A stretch of 64,000 nt of DNA from Linnemannia hyalina (Eukaryota > Mortierellomycota > Mortierellomycetes > Mortierellales > Mortierellaceae), in contig JAHRHY010000026.1 in NCBI GenBank assembly GCA_019671135.1, positions 124,001 to 188,000 on the forward strand, written 5' to 3'. Shown here one piece after another: positions 20,201 through 32,060 of this stretch. The first letter of the stretch is position 1; every line of letters starts with the position of its first letter. The position numbers and the translations under genes are program-made. The notes under the pieces were generated by a model. It did not search any database, was not told the origin of the DNA, and saw only the letters and a list, made by a program, of their open reading frames with translations.

Positions 20201-23200
20201 CTCGGCTATGGAACGACCTCCCACCCTGAGCCAAGCGTACACCCGCAACTCAACAGCTTCGGTAATAAGGGAGCCTCTCATTGTCGTGTTCTTTCCAGCA
20301 ACAGCCGCGATCGGCAGCTCGTACGGGTGTCCGCGACAGGGAAACACGGGGCTGGTGTATGCATGCCGGAAAAACGCTCGAAGAAAAGCAGCAAAGTCGT
20401 CATTGGCCTTGAGTGGCCAACGCTTGTAGAAGAGGGGGATGGCCGTATTGAGATCACTCATTCGAGGTCCGTCAAGGTCGGCAGGGCGAAAACTCCACGT
20501 AAGCAGTTGCCCGTAGGCCTGAATGGCTGTCAAGGGTAGGAGGGTCTCAAGAAGGTAAGTGTTCCAGAGAGTTTTTGGGTCACTAGCCTCAGATCCACCA
20601 GCCAGAGTCTTGCGGTTGGTCGTCAGCGCAAATCCGCCGTGCATGTGAAAAGGCAGCTTAGTCTCGATCGGGGTCGGCAGATAAACCATCAGTCGTCCGC
20701 GGCATGACTTGATGGCGCTGTCATCGCCAAGGGGGATCGCAACTCCACTCTGCGTACTCCAGTGTTCCGTTTGGACATGGTTGCGAATGGTTTGAGGGGT
20801 GTTTGCTGGCAAGGCGTCCTCTGTGTACATCAACCATCTCGAAGATGCAATGTTGCCTAGGCCGGTCGTCTTCGAGGTGATGTCGACGATGGACACCTGA
20901 CTTGTGTGGGAAGGGAGAGATCCGATCAAAAACTTAACGGCTGGCATATGGGAGAGGTCGTCCTTGGTAACCGAAACCATAGGGTTTGTTCCGTCAGAGA
21001 GGTTGATGGACTTGATGCTCTTCAAAAAAAGACTCCCAATCTTGGCGTCCTCGATCCAGGAGACAAACATTTTCTGAATCTGGGCAGTAGTCCAGTCTTC
21101 GCTGCCGAAACCCGACTTGCCAGCCATCACCGCTCCTTTCAGCCGCAGAGGAATACGGAAAATGGTGCCATCGAAGTGGGACCCCATATCAAAGCCAAAG
21201 AGTCCCTTGTACGGCTGAAACTGGTCGGCCAACGTCTCCGTGGAAAGCTTGCGTATGTCGTAGCGATGGCCCCTTTGGGCGAAAAGTTTCCCGGAAGCGT
21301 CGCGGCTCTTGGGGAGGTTGACCATGTGGGGATCGAAAATCACGAGGGTGCTGCCGCTGATAACACTAGGGACGTCTGTGAAGTGATAGGCGGAGTTGAA
21401 ACCGAGGCCATGGCGACCAACCTTGGACGTATCCTCCCCTAAACACAAGTGTATCAAATTAGTTACATAATATATTAGCAGACTGCAGGAAGAAAAAAGA
21501 ATACCAGTAGAGAATCAGGATGTCCACACAAAGATACCAACTTACTCTTGTTGCCGACACCCAGCTTGCACAGGGCAGAGAAGCTCTCCTCGGAGAACTC
21601 GGCATCGTTGTAAAACAGCAAAGCCGGCCCTTGCCATTCCGCCATTTGGTCGCTCAAAACTTTAGTCTTGTCGTAGGTCCGAGGGTCCAACATCACTGAG
21701 AACTTGGTGGCACCTGCATCTGAAGCGTTCTGGAGGTACTCATTGAAGATTCCTGAAGGGTCGTAGTCATTGAGGATACTCCTGATGCGGTCAACAATGT
21801 TCTCTTCCTGGAAGAACGGCTCGAAGGTGGCGTCCTTACTCTCCTCCCACGCGCGGACAGAGAACATGTCGATCTGGAGGCGTTGAGCGACGCCCTTGGG
21901 GATAGTATCATCGAGAAAGGTGTAAGGCAACAGATTATCATCCAACCCTCCGCGCCGAGAAGCCCTGTCATCATAAACAACGTCAGCGGCTCGCTTGAGA
22001 TATCCGCCTTTGGTCAGGACAGGAAGGTCAGACATCGAACGTCTTGACTTCATGTAAGAAAGCGCAGTGAGGAGACGACGAACGAGTTCGGCATCCTTGT
22101 CCGAAAGGCATTCACCATTGTCGTAGTTCGAGCCTATTGTCGCCAGGATCGCCTCAATGTCACGATGGGTAAAGTGGTCTCGCACCCCAAATGCTCGAAA
22201 CAGAGCATCCAGGTTGGAAGAATGCACTTGACCGAACTGAGGCCTGAGATTTTGATCCAATTTGAAAGCGACTCGGTCGACGGCATAGAGCGTACCGGAC
22301 AACAAGATCCAAGGTCGCTCGCCCAATGCCTCCTTGATGGCTGTCAAATGGGAGGGATTCTGCACCATCGAGGCAAGGTAGTAGTAGATCGGCGAGACAT
22401 CTTGGTTCAAAAGCTGGGAGGAGCTATCCTGGGAGAATTGGTCGAGTAGTGACGAAAAGTGTGCCAGGACTTTGTCCAACGGTGGCGGGGTCATCCAGCC
22501 CATGTGTATGCGGAGCAGCTCGTTCGATGGACTAAAATCGGATATGGACATTTGGGTTCCAACTAGACATTTGTCTTCCTTGGGCCGACACTCGGATGGA
22601 CGGCATCGCTCGCTTTCCCCAACATAAAGCCACGGCAGGGACGATATCATGGAAAGGATATCCTCGGTCACGAACTCCTTGGAGAACATGCTGTTGAGGC
22701 GATCGTACAGAGCCGAAGATGCCTTCCTGTGAGAGTCATCTTGTCCGGAGGAAGCGGGGCCGAAGAGAGATGACAACCTCTCCTCGACAAAAGTAGGGTT
22801 GAAAGCGAGCCTCATGCCCAGTTCCTCTAGAGGACCACGGAAGGCAGATTTAGCGTAAATACCAGAGGGAAAAACGGCCTCTTCATCCATAAAGAACATA
22901 GATAAGGCAGGGTCCGCAACGAATCGAGGTATGATCCGAATAGGACTGGCTATCTCCTTCGATGTAGACGATACATTGACCTGAACAAACGGCAGTTGGC
23001 GGAGAAGGGGTCCAAAGTCGACCTTCTTCTGGTGTTCGTAGTAGCCCAAGAGCAGCTCAGACAGAATAGAGTCCCATTCACTTTCGGGTTGCTCTGTCAA
23101 CTCCGAGACAAGGTGTAGCAGGAACTTGGCCTTGGTAAGGAAAGGGATCTCCAGTAAGTACCGAATGTGGTGCTTCATCGGCTGGTCATCAGCTAGGAGT

Positions 23201-26200
23201 CTGACCGAGCTAGGCATCCAAGGTTGTGAGGAAATACAATATCCTTGAGCGACTCTCCACTTCATCGAGGACGAAGACGAGGGCGTATCCAAGGGAACGA
23301 GACGGGTATCTTGATATGACTCAAAAACCGGCAAGTATCGCAAGACCTGGCGCTGTTGATTGTCAAGCGATGCTCTGGGCGAGAGACATATAGTCAAGTA
23401 TTGTCTGAGATCCTCGCAATCTGCTGGAGTTAACTGCTGGAAGCAACTGGGATCGACGTTCGAGAGGAGGCCGAGGACTCTTGGACCAATCGATACATCC
23501 ACGAGATATCCATTCAGGGGTGATGATGGTTTGATGGGCAGCTTTCGAAGGACTTGGCAGTCAAAACGGTGACCCAGAACTTCAAGGGCCTTCTGAGAGA
23601 CCTGGACATCCTTGCTCGTCCCAGGGTTGAGGTAGAGAACTGATCGATCCTTAGAGAGTGGCGCCAGAGAACCCCGGTTGATTGGTATCAGATGGATGCC
23701 ATCAAGTCCTGAGAGGAGCTCCCTCTGAGCAACTGCAATTGGAAAGGAGTGAGCCATATTCCAGAAGTCCGTCAACCACTTGTCCATCGGAAACTGCTCA
23801 GAGGTCTGGGTGACACATCCGCCAGGGACTACACCGTCTTGATAGAACGACTGAAGGTAGACCGACTTGATTCGCTCTGCAACCAAGGAAAGTTTCATGG
23901 TTGACCAATACATCTTAGACTTGGAGCCATTCTTGGCTTCAGACTTACAGCCCAACTCGATGTCGTTGAACGGATAACCCTCAACGTCAATGTCAACAAG
24001 CCCGTCGTTCGACATGGACAATGTACGGAACACCGCCACGGACACACGGAACCTATTTAGATTCAAAGCACATCATACCACGTTAAAATCATATGTGCCT
24101 CACCAACAATGACCAAATTACAGCTAGTAAAGCAAGCATTCAAGAAGCGCTACCTTCCGCGGGATTGCTTGCGATTGAACTCAACCCAGGACCCTCCAGC
24201 GAGAGGAAGGAGAGGAAGACCGACGAGGCTTGCAGACTTGTCGTCCTGGAGACAGTACTTGACCATTTCTACTCGGGTGGCCGCATCGGCAGTCGAAGAC
24301 CACTGATTTTTGGTGTCTTGAAGAATGGAAATCACTAGGGCCGACGTAAGAATACGAGGGACCAAATCAACAGACTCGACTGCCACAGGGAGCTCGGCCA
24401 GGATCACATCAGGAATATTTTCCGCCAAATCTACAACCGCACGGAGGGCCTTCTTCAGCAATGGGAAAGCATCGGTGTCTCTACCGGCAATGTAGACCTT
24501 GGAATAGGGTTCAATAGACATCACGTTGCCATCGAGCTTGGGTCCGCAGAAAAATACTGGTCGATCATTGGACAGAACAGCACGGAGCACGCTCTTCAAC
24601 ATGTCCTTCCAAATCGCATCTCGGCCGATCCCATCTCCGCAGTAGGTAGGCCAGAGTTCATAGTTAGCGCCATGATCAAGACCTATGTTCTCCAAGAAGA
24701 GCGCGTAGGCTTCAGGGATCTGCTTGTTGAACAGATGTACGTTCCAAAGTGACTCAATGCCAGCGGAGGACTGGGTCTTGATCTTTTTGTCGATGTTGGT
24801 CCAAATGTCACGTCGACTCTGCTCGACAGCAAAGTGACCATTGACATGAACCGGGAACGGGAGCTGAATGTCGCCGACGGGTAAGAAACAGAAAAGACCA
24901 GACGAGTCCATCTTGAAATCAGGATCCGAGGGAGCAGCAATACCGACCCAAGGGATCAACTTGTGGTCAGCAATATTGACGTCGCCATGGGAAGCCTCTA
25001 GCATGGAGGCGCGAGTCTTGCCGATGTTGCCGATCCGGGTAGTGACCTGCCAGGTTTCCTCAGTAGTGTGACCGTCCTCATGTGTCATCCTGTAGGTGGG
25101 TCGAGTAGAGCACTCAAGGACTTTGGCTTCATCAACTGAATCGCATGCGCGGACATGGCGCTTGAAGTTGTCAAACAGTTCAGACCGCTGGGCCGCAACC
25201 TCGGCGGAGTTGACAATCTCAATCTCGAATAATTTCGTAGGCTTGTCTTGGTCCTCTTTGCGCTCGTAGATGACAATCTTCTGGACATGCTTGAGGAAAA
25301 GAAGAGCCTTCAAGGCTTCGCCCTTTAGCTCGTTTAGCATCTCCTGCACCTAAAAGCGCGAAAATGAGAGATGCATTAGTTAACATGTCCTACGGAAGTG
25401 GTTCCGCTCTGCAGGCATCATCTTCACTTCTGAAAGTGTGTGTTACCTCCTCGAGAGTGCGAGAATATTTGGTCAAAGACGAAGTCTTGGTCTGTTCAAG
25501 GGTTCTGAGAGGGAACCTGAAAATGGTGCCTTTGTAAGGCTTGGAGAAATCAATATCTTCGAGAACGGAGAAGGCTTTGAGCTGGTCGGGATATTCATGC
25601 AAGCCTTGACTTGGATTCAAAAAGCTGCCGCGGACAGCGCCCTCGCTGAGCTCGGACCGCTCTCCGTTGAAGATGCGCTCGTGGGGCTCGATGATCATGA
25701 GTTGGTCTCCAGAGATAAACGAGGGGCAGTCTGTCAGATGGTAGATGCTAATAAGGGGAAGGAATAAAGAAAGCATGCATATTAGATAGATCCTTGATAT
25801 TCTATGTTACACATCGGTCATGGTAATGGTAGAGATCAAGACAGTATTTTCTTCCACCGCACCTGTTGAATCCAATACCCATCTGACCAATCTTAGTTTC
25901 GTCAGCACGCTTTTCAGATGAGGCCAGGTTCTTGAGCGACTGAAAGTCCTTGTCTTCAAAGACAGAGTCGCTTCCAGAAAGAAGAGCCGGACCCATGTAT
26001 TCCTCGAGATCTTCGTGGAACAATCGAAGCCTTGCGTCCTTGGACGAGTCCGAACCAAGGTTGCTTTCAGCAGAACGTCGAGCGTGCTTGGCATGGTCTC
26101 TGTGGTCGAGGAGATACCACTGGACAGTCGACCCGGCGTCGTCGCTGTTCTGGAGAAGCTCGCGGGCGATCTGTGTGCTGTCGGGGTAGGACCTGAGGAT

Positions 26201-26290
26201 GCCGGCGATACGTGTCGTCAGAGGTTCGCGGATGCCATGGGATATGAATCCCTTCCGCATGGGTTGTTGCAGCATGGGTTGTTGTAGCAT
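17228..26290 (-). CDS. Sacsin-like giant protein: two HSP90-type ATPase modules plus BTB
   Basis: Five exons on the minus strand close in frame: 26290-25863, 25747-25447, 25349-24154, 24052-21546, 21438-17228 (2880 residues). Module 1 has the GHKL N-box ELLQNSDDAG (~44) and GQMGIGFNS (~136). Module 2 has EYLQNASDAGAT (~1410), GPALLFYND and GRHGLGFNSAYHF (~1484). Both match the sacsin internal repeat (SIRPT), a Bergerat-fold ATP-binding unit known from sacsin chaperones. At ~2635-2760 a BTB/POZ-like domain follows (FMDVKFTFEGGKSILAHKVV, then LYFLYTDDLIG). It is the usual adaptor to Cullin-3 ligases, so a chaperone-to-ubiquitination link is possible but inferred. Helical segments and no stop come after it to the end. 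The start is the ATG before LQQPMLQQPMRKGF; a Phe/Ser-rich open frame upstream is leader. Sacsin itself ends in DnaJ and HEPN domains; neither is seen. Confidence 0.88.
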
Positions 26291-27519
26291 GGCTTGCGTT
26301 GTGTGAATGAATGGATGCGAATGTGGGGTGTGGATGTAAAGTGGAGCAAAGTAGTGGATATGTGAGAAAGGGGAGAGGAAGAAGATGAAGAAGAGGATGA
26401 AGAAGAGGAAGAAGAAGAGGAAGAGGCGAATATGCGAGCGAGATATAAAAAGGTGGGAGGATAGAAAAGAGGCAAAGTACAGAAGAAGGAACAAAGTGTG
26501 GCGAAGGCACAAGAGGGTGGGAAAAAAAGGCTTTGATGCCACAAGGCATGTAATGCTAGTCTCATGCCATATGACAATTGCATAACACTTGTGTAAATTT
26601 GGTGCATAGCAATGAAGTGGCTGCATATGTGAGACATGGCGTAAAAGTCGCGTAGCACAGTTCTAGCACGTTATCATTTTCGCAAGTCAGCAGTGCTATG
26701 CAGACTTACACTAGCAGATTGGCCATGAGTCCATCATTTTCTGTAGGTAGAAAAAACAAAGATTGGGAGATGGCTACGTGTAAGGCAAGGGCAACTGGAA
26801 AGGATTTTTGTTTGCAATCATACAGCACATATATTTTTCACATGGTAGTTTTTGCAGTGCCCAGGCAAAGACAGCGGGTAGAAATTGACCTTCACCAATG
26901 TTGATGTCGGGCTAAGAAAACAAGTTTGTGCAACCAAGATGGAAAGAGATGGAAAGAAGACAAGAAGGGGGAGTCAACATCGACCCCGTTCACTCCTTCC
27001 TACCAATTGCATTCACAAAAGTAAAAGTGTGGTGTAGAAAATACTCGCCACGGAAACAATGTCGTGTGTAAGTGCCAGAGCCATCGAACTGCATATTTCG
27101 AAGGTATGGCTTGTGTTTGTTCACATTAGGAGAGGCACAGGTTGGCCCTTTTTCTTCTAGACATCCACCCTTCCTGGTTCCTAGTTCATCCCCATCTCTG
27201 CCATTTTTGGATTTGCAGTTTCAGTGCTGGAATATCTCCCTCCATAATTACACAGCTATGAAGGCTGGTTAGAAATACGTTGAGCCAGGCTGGTGCATAG
27301 ATCGGGGTGTTCTTATCTTCAATGATGGTGGGTCCAACGATGACAGTGACACCACAGAAAAGGGTCCATCGCTCCCTTCGATTTGCTCTTTGCTCTTTGC
27401 TCGTTCTTACTCCGACCGCTTCTTCTTTCTTCTTTTCCCTTCCTTTCTCGTCTCTTTTTATTCTCACCCCTACACCCCTACTCTTACACACACACCCCAC
27501 ACCCTAATCGCCGCCTGCC
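26291..27519. other. Divergent intergenic region (sacsin-like / F-box)
   Basis: About 1.2 kb between divergently transcribed genes. A purine-rich GAAGA tract (26370-26430) lies just upstream of the sacsin-like ATG. A CT/CA-rich leader precedes the F-box gene at 27520. Nothing else was recognised; short ORFs here have no protein-like composition. Confidence 0.6.
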
Positions 27520-29505
27520 ATGACAACCCACTCCCAATCAACAATAACATCAACACTCAACCATGCCCCCAAGATCCTCGCCATCCCAGAACTCGTCCAA
27601 CGAATCGCCCATTCCCTCGACTCAAAAACAATCGTCGCATGCGCTCGCGTCAACAAGGCATGGCACTCCATCTGGCTCCCTATCCTCTGGCACACCATAG
27701 ACGCCGGGAAGCAGTGGGACAACGGAGGCTTCCTCAGCGCCCTCCACCAACACGCCGACCTTATACGTACCCTCAAGTGTGGTCGCTACGACGACATTCG
27801 ACCCCTCTTCAACTCTAATGCTTCCTCCTTACCTACTCTCGAATCTTCGACGAGCTCGGGATCAGAGAGCGGACATTCTACTGGAGGAGGATCCACCGGG
27901 CCCATTGGAGCAAAGGAGCAGGTTTTGTGCAAGAACCTTATCACCCTCGTCCTCCCCAAGACAACCCTGATAAACCAGGCCGATCAAGCGCGTCTCCTTT
28001 GCCTCAACCCGCACCTCCTCGACTTGTCTCTTACTCTTTATGACGACCCCTCCTCTAAATACACCGACCTGATCGAGGCTGTCTGTAATCTCCCTCTGCT
28101 CCGACGCCTCGCGCTCGACGAAAACAAGACACTCGAGTCCAAGACCCTGGAGACTTTCCTGAGCCGACTCAACTCTACCCTCCACGAACTGTCGTTGAAG
28201 AAAACCTTCTTTGTCAATCACCCCTTCGGTTCTGGAGAGGAATTTGCTGCGTCAGCTGATAATACGAAAGAGTCGTACGGGATCCAGTCCCTCTGCATGG
28301 ATGGCGTCGCTTGTAGCCAGGAGTTTCTTCTCCAACTCATCAGTCGCTTTCCCTCCCTCACACACTTCTCGCTCGGAGGTTATGCCGAGGTCTACATTAA
28401 CGACAACTTTGGCGAGAAGATGGCGCGTTTATGTCCCCAGCTCAAGAGCATCGATATCTCCCTCCTTGACAACATAGATGACGAGTCTATTGCGGGTTTA
28501 ATCCGTGCGTTGCCAAGACTGCAAAAGTTCCGCGCTGCAGAGACCATGTTTGGAGATAGGAGCTTGGAGGCCCTTGTTGAGGATGGTCGTGACTTGAGCA
28601 TCTTGGACATCAACACCACCTACGTTACAGAGAGCAGTGGCGTTCAGCGTCTTCTAGAGCGATCAGGAGCGTTAACAATGTTGGATGCGTGGGAGCTGTC
28701 AGTCAATGTTCCCGAGATGATGTCCGAGGCGTATGGAACGCGCGTGTCGAGTACGGAATCAGGTACAGCTGGAGACGAGGATTCGAGAGTGGCTTTTGCA
28801 CCTACTCTTCTTTCCAGAGCATCTACGCCAACTACAGGAGAACTTTCTGGAAAGCGTACTCGAGGTGCCTGGGGCTGTACGGGCCTGGAGTCGCTGGTCC
28901 TTGGTGTTGACTATTCTACCGATGACTTGACAGAGCAGGAGCGCAAGCTTTACCCACCATCCAAGGCTCGCCAATTTATTTACGAGCAAATTTCTCGACT
29001 CACCAACCTCCGCTACTTGGCTATCGGTGGTGACATCCTGGTAGGCGCTGATGAAGACAGTTGTCAGGAAAATGAAGGTGCTGATGAAGGTAATGAAGAC
29101 GAAGGAACCGGTAGCGGCGATGAGGCGGATGGTGTCGATTCTGAGGACCAGGGTGATGACGATGATGAAGATGACGAGGACTGGACCCCTTCAGCGGACA
29201 AGTCATCAGTGGCCAAGTTGCAGAAAAAGATGGCCAAGCTGGAGGTGATCGATCAGGACAGCAATAACCTCTGGATCGAATTCTCGCTACGATCTGGGTT
29301 GGAGATCTTGGCTCCTCTCAAAGAACTTCGTTGCCTTTCTGTCAATCAAGGTGCTCACGCCATCGGCGTCCGTGAGGTTGAGTGGATGTGCAAGAACTGG
29401 CCCCGTTTGAAATCGATTGAGGGGCTGTACGAGGATTATGCCGAGGAGGCAGTTGCCTGGTTGAGGAAGCATAGGCCTGACATTGAGCTCGAGAACGACG
29501 ATTAG
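27520..29505 (+). CDS. F-box/LRR-like protein with acidic insert
   Basis: Single-exon gene, 661 residues, start at ATG 27520 after a C-rich leader. The F-box is at about 18-62: KILAIPELVQRIAHSLDSKT, then CARVNKAWHSIWLPILWHTI. It is the Skp1-binding module of SCF ubiquitin ligases. Leucine-rich repeats of RNI/AMN1 type follow (LCLNPHLLDLSLTL, LPLLRRLALDE, CPQLKSIDISLLDNIDDESI, LPRLQKF). Residues ~508-560 are strongly acidic (DEDSCQENEGADEGNEDEG and DDDDEDDEDWTPS). The C-terminus returns to leucine-rich segments (LAPLKELRCLSV, WMCKNWPRLKSIEGLY). The ending WPRLKSIEGLY resembles WPRLRVMRGLHEL in the broken F-box gene at 48634. First of a tandem F-box pair on the plus strand. Confidence 0.85.
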   Translation: MTTHSQSTITSTLNHAPKILAIPELVQRIAHSLDSKTIVACARVNKAWHSIWLPILWHTIDAGKQWDNGGFLSALHQHADLIRTLKCGRYDDIRPLFNSNASSLPTLESSTSSGSESGHSTGGGSTGPIGAKEQVLCKNLITLVLPKTTLINQADQARLLCLNPHLLDLSLTLYDDPSSKYTDLIEAVCNLPLLRRLALDENKTLESKTLETFLSRLNSTLHELSLKKTFFVNHPFGSGEEFAASADNTKESYGIQSLCMDGVACSQEFLLQLISRFPSLTHFSLGGYAEVYINDNFGEKMARLCPQLKSIDISLLDNIDDESIAGLIRALPRLQKFRAAETMFGDRSLEALVEDGRDLSILDINTTYVTESSGVQRLLERSGALTMLDAWELSVNVPEMMSEAYGTRVSSTESGTAGDEDSRVAFAPTLLSRASTPTTGELSGKRTRGAWGCTGLESLVLGVDYSTDDLTEQERKLYPPSKARQFIYEQISRLTNLRYLAIGGDILVGADEDSCQENEGADEGNEDEGTGSGDEADGVDSEDQGDDDDEDDEDWTPSADKSSVAKLQKKMAKLEVIDQDSNNLWIEFSLRSGLEILAPLKELRCLSVNQGAHAIGVREVEWMCKNWPRLKSIEGLYEDYAEEAVAWLRKHRPDIELENDD

Positions 29506-29861
29506 GAGAGTTCCAGGGCTTCGTTTCATGCAGTGAGGCAATATATTTTTTCCGCTACTTTTTTTCATTTGCTTTTGGTGACACGAGATGCAAAATATTG
29601 TGCATGATATTTGTGTTTGAAAAAAAGGCGCAGGGCAAAAATGGCGAGTAAAGTGAGATGTTCAATTTTTCGACGGTGGCTTTGGCGCAATGGACCAAGG
29701 CATGACGAACACCTTCCTTGCTGCCTTCCTTCTTTACTTTTCTTTTCTTTTCACACGACTTCTTTCATCGTTCTTCCCTCCCCATCCTTATTGCAGACAC
29801 ACACACACACACACACACAACCTCTCTCTCTCTCTGGACCAACTCAGCTATTTTACAACGT
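29506..29861. other. Short spacer between tandem F-box genes
   Basis: About 356 bp. It contains a CA microsatellite (29799-29819) followed by a CT run just before the next gene. This pyrimidine/CA-rich leader recurs before several genes of the window (7190, 27520, 52273, 63192). Confidence 0.6.
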
Positions 29862-31352
29862 ATGTACACTCTCTGCTACAGCTTCCACCTCCGAGACCCC
29901 TACTTGATGACCTTCCGAGACCCCCGCCCCGTCCACGCCCTAGACCTCCCCGAAATCCGGCACCGCATCGCCCGCCACCTTCAGCCCCGCTGCTCCGACA
30001 TCTTCTCATGTATGCTCGTCTCTCGAGGATGGTACCAGGATTTCGCTGGCGCCCTTTGGCATACTCTTGGGGGGAGGGAGATTTCTATCCTTGGCACATG
30101 GGATGCGGAGAGAACTGAGTTGTTGGATAAGTATGGGCGGTATATCACTGTGGTCGAGACCAAATCTGTGACGGATTTCCGGACGCTGCAACATGGCAGT
30201 ATAAGGAATTTGGAGGGGTTGACGGTTTCGGTGACCGAGACTGAAGGGTTTATGAGGGAGTTGGTGTCGGATTTGGTGCGGCGGTGTCGGGGGACGTTGA
30301 GGAGGGTTAATCTGCGAGGACCCCCAGCGGTAGCACCACATGGATTTCTTCAGGAACAGGAGGACGCGAGATTGCTGTATAATTTTGATATCAACACCTT
30401 GGTGCCCGACATGGAATCGAGGCTGAAGGAGGTGGACATCCACAACGTCGGAATCACGCGAGAGGGGTTCTCGAATTTCTTGAGGGGCGCTTCCAGTCTT
30501 CGCCACCTGCGCCTCGACAATGTCTGTATTGCGACCTTCAACCCTGGTGTGGAACTGTTCAAAGAGTCGAAACTGACACGACTGGTCTGCTCCGTGTCGC
30601 AAGTCATGAACCCCGAGAAGGGACAACCCCTCGCTGCTTCTGCAACACCAGGTCCTTGTCTGCTGGTCCACTTTCCGGCACTCCAACACTGGACTGTCGA
30701 ATCCGGCTTTCCCAGCACCGAAATCTCCGCTCTTACTCAATTGCACCAAGCCGTCGTCGAGTACACACCCAACCTCCGCAACATCCAAATCAACCACACT
30801 AACAGCCACATCGTGACAGAACTCCTCGCCCGTGTCTTTGTCAGCCTCCAGACCAGCTCCCTCCAATTCAGCGACTTCACCTCCGACGTCCTTCTAAGCC
30901 TGCTAACCCACCAATCGACCCTCACACGTATCCAAATCCAAACTCGAACTGTCAGCACTAACTTCCTACGCACAGAATCTATGCGGTCTACACATTTGAT
31001 TTTAAGAACTTGTGCAAAGTTGGAGGTGTTGTCGATTAGGGGGTATGAGGTCAAGATTGAAGAATTGGATGTGGGCGAGTGGGCATGTAGAGATGTGTTG
31101 AGGGAGTTGAGGATGGTGATTGTGGGGGTTGGGAAGTTGGAGGGGGATTCTTATTTGAAGCGGTTACAGGAGCTCAGGAACAAACGTATTTTGGGACAAG
31201 CGAGTCGAGAGACGGAGGCGCCGATGGAGGTTGTAATAGCTGGACTAAGTAGTGTTGGGAATCGGGTGGTGCGAAGGTTGTTGCCGTTGGGCAAGTTAAA
31301 GACTGTTTGTTTGGGTGGAAAGGACTTTTACTTGGCAACTACGAGGCATTAG
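29862..31352 (+). CDS. F-box/LRR-like protein
   Basis: Single-exon gene, about 496 residues from ATG 29862. The F-box lies near the N-terminus: HALDLPEIRHRIARHLQPRC, then CMLVSRGWYQDFAGALWHTL. Leucine-rich segments follow (LRRVNLRGPPAV, LKEVDIHNVGITREGF, LRHLRLDNVCIATF). It shares ITREGF...LR and CLLVHFPALQHW with the genes at 13310 (minus) and 63192 (plus), so these three form a subfamily. The frame is open upstream to 29718, but that part translates to Phe/Ser/His-Thr low complexity and is treated as leader; ATG 29907 is an alternative start. Predicted SCF substrate receptor, substrate unknown. Confidence 0.83.
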   Translation: MYTLCYSFHLRDPYLMTFRDPRPVHALDLPEIRHRIARHLQPRCSDIFSCMLVSRGWYQDFAGALWHTLGGREISILGTWDAERTELLDKYGRYITVVETKSVTDFRTLQHGSIRNLEGLTVSVTETEGFMRELVSDLVRRCRGTLRRVNLRGPPAVAPHGFLQEQEDARLLYNFDINTLVPDMESRLKEVDIHNVGITREGFSNFLRGASSLRHLRLDNVCIATFNPGVELFKESKLTRLVCSVSQVMNPEKGQPLAASATPGPCLLVHFPALQHWTVESGFPSTEISALTQLHQAVVEYTPNLRNIQINHTNSHIVTELLARVFVSLQTSSLQFSDFTSDVLLSLLTHQSTLTRIQIQTRTVSTNFLRTESMRSTHLILRTCAKLEVLSIRGYEVKIEELDVGEWACRDVLRELRMVIVGVGKLEGDSYLKRLQELRNKRILGQASRETEAPMEVVIAGLSSVGNRVVRRLLPLGKLKTVCLGGKDFYLATTRH

Positions 31353-32060
31353 AACCAATATTAAAATAATAAACATCGTCGTACTGAATAGATATTTATT
31401 TTATTGCGCCTTGCAACCAAAATAATTAATTCGGACAGCTAAACCCTGATTAAGTTGCTGTTCACAACTAAAATTTTGTTCCGCGCCTGTGTACAGTACA
31501 CTCCGCTCTCCACTGAATTTTGTTGGATTAGTTTTAATTTTTTGCCTCATTTTGTTAGAAAGGCACAATAACATGAATAGGTGTTATTAGTAGTGGGCGT
31601 TCTCAATTTCAAGATGCAAAGTAGTAATTTTATACGCAACCTTATGATCACAGGCCTGACGTTTCCTTTCTTTATTGTGTCTGTTGAAATGATTCCGACT
31701 GTGAAAGTGCTCACCGTCAATGGTCATTGGGTAAAAAGGCAGATCCTTTGCATCTTTACTTTCTGGATTATACTACTGTCAGTTGCAGTTGGAAATAAAA
31801 AAAAAACCGTAAATAAATTACTGTTAAGCTGCACTAAGGCCATATTATGGACTAACCAGTGCCTAAAGGTTCTGGTTTACTGTTAGCACTCCTTGCCTTT
31901 ATTCTCCTCCATCCTTTTTATTTTATTTCATTTTGTTTATTCTATTGATTTCACATATGCGAACTCCTTGGTCCCTTCCCTTTTTATCCTCACGGACATA
32001 GTCCTTACTCCACAGCCCATTTGTTTAGACTAGGTTCCCCCACATATAGTCCTGTTTACA
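31353..32060. other. AT-rich gap ending in the NLR 3' flank
   Basis: AT-rich, no gene seen. From about 31840 to 32060 the sequence is recognisably similar to the 3' flank of both NACHT-LRR genes (compare 34480-34690 and 41510-41720: shared TACTGTTAGCACTCCTT, CTCACATATACGAACTCCTT-like and TTTAGACTAGGTTCCCC blocks), with more substitutions than between those two copies. Confidence 0.6.

Noticed and set aside
26385..26585. Lys/Arg/Glu-rich plus-strand ORF before the sacsin-like gene
   Set aside because: Translation of a GAAGA purine tract in a leader region.
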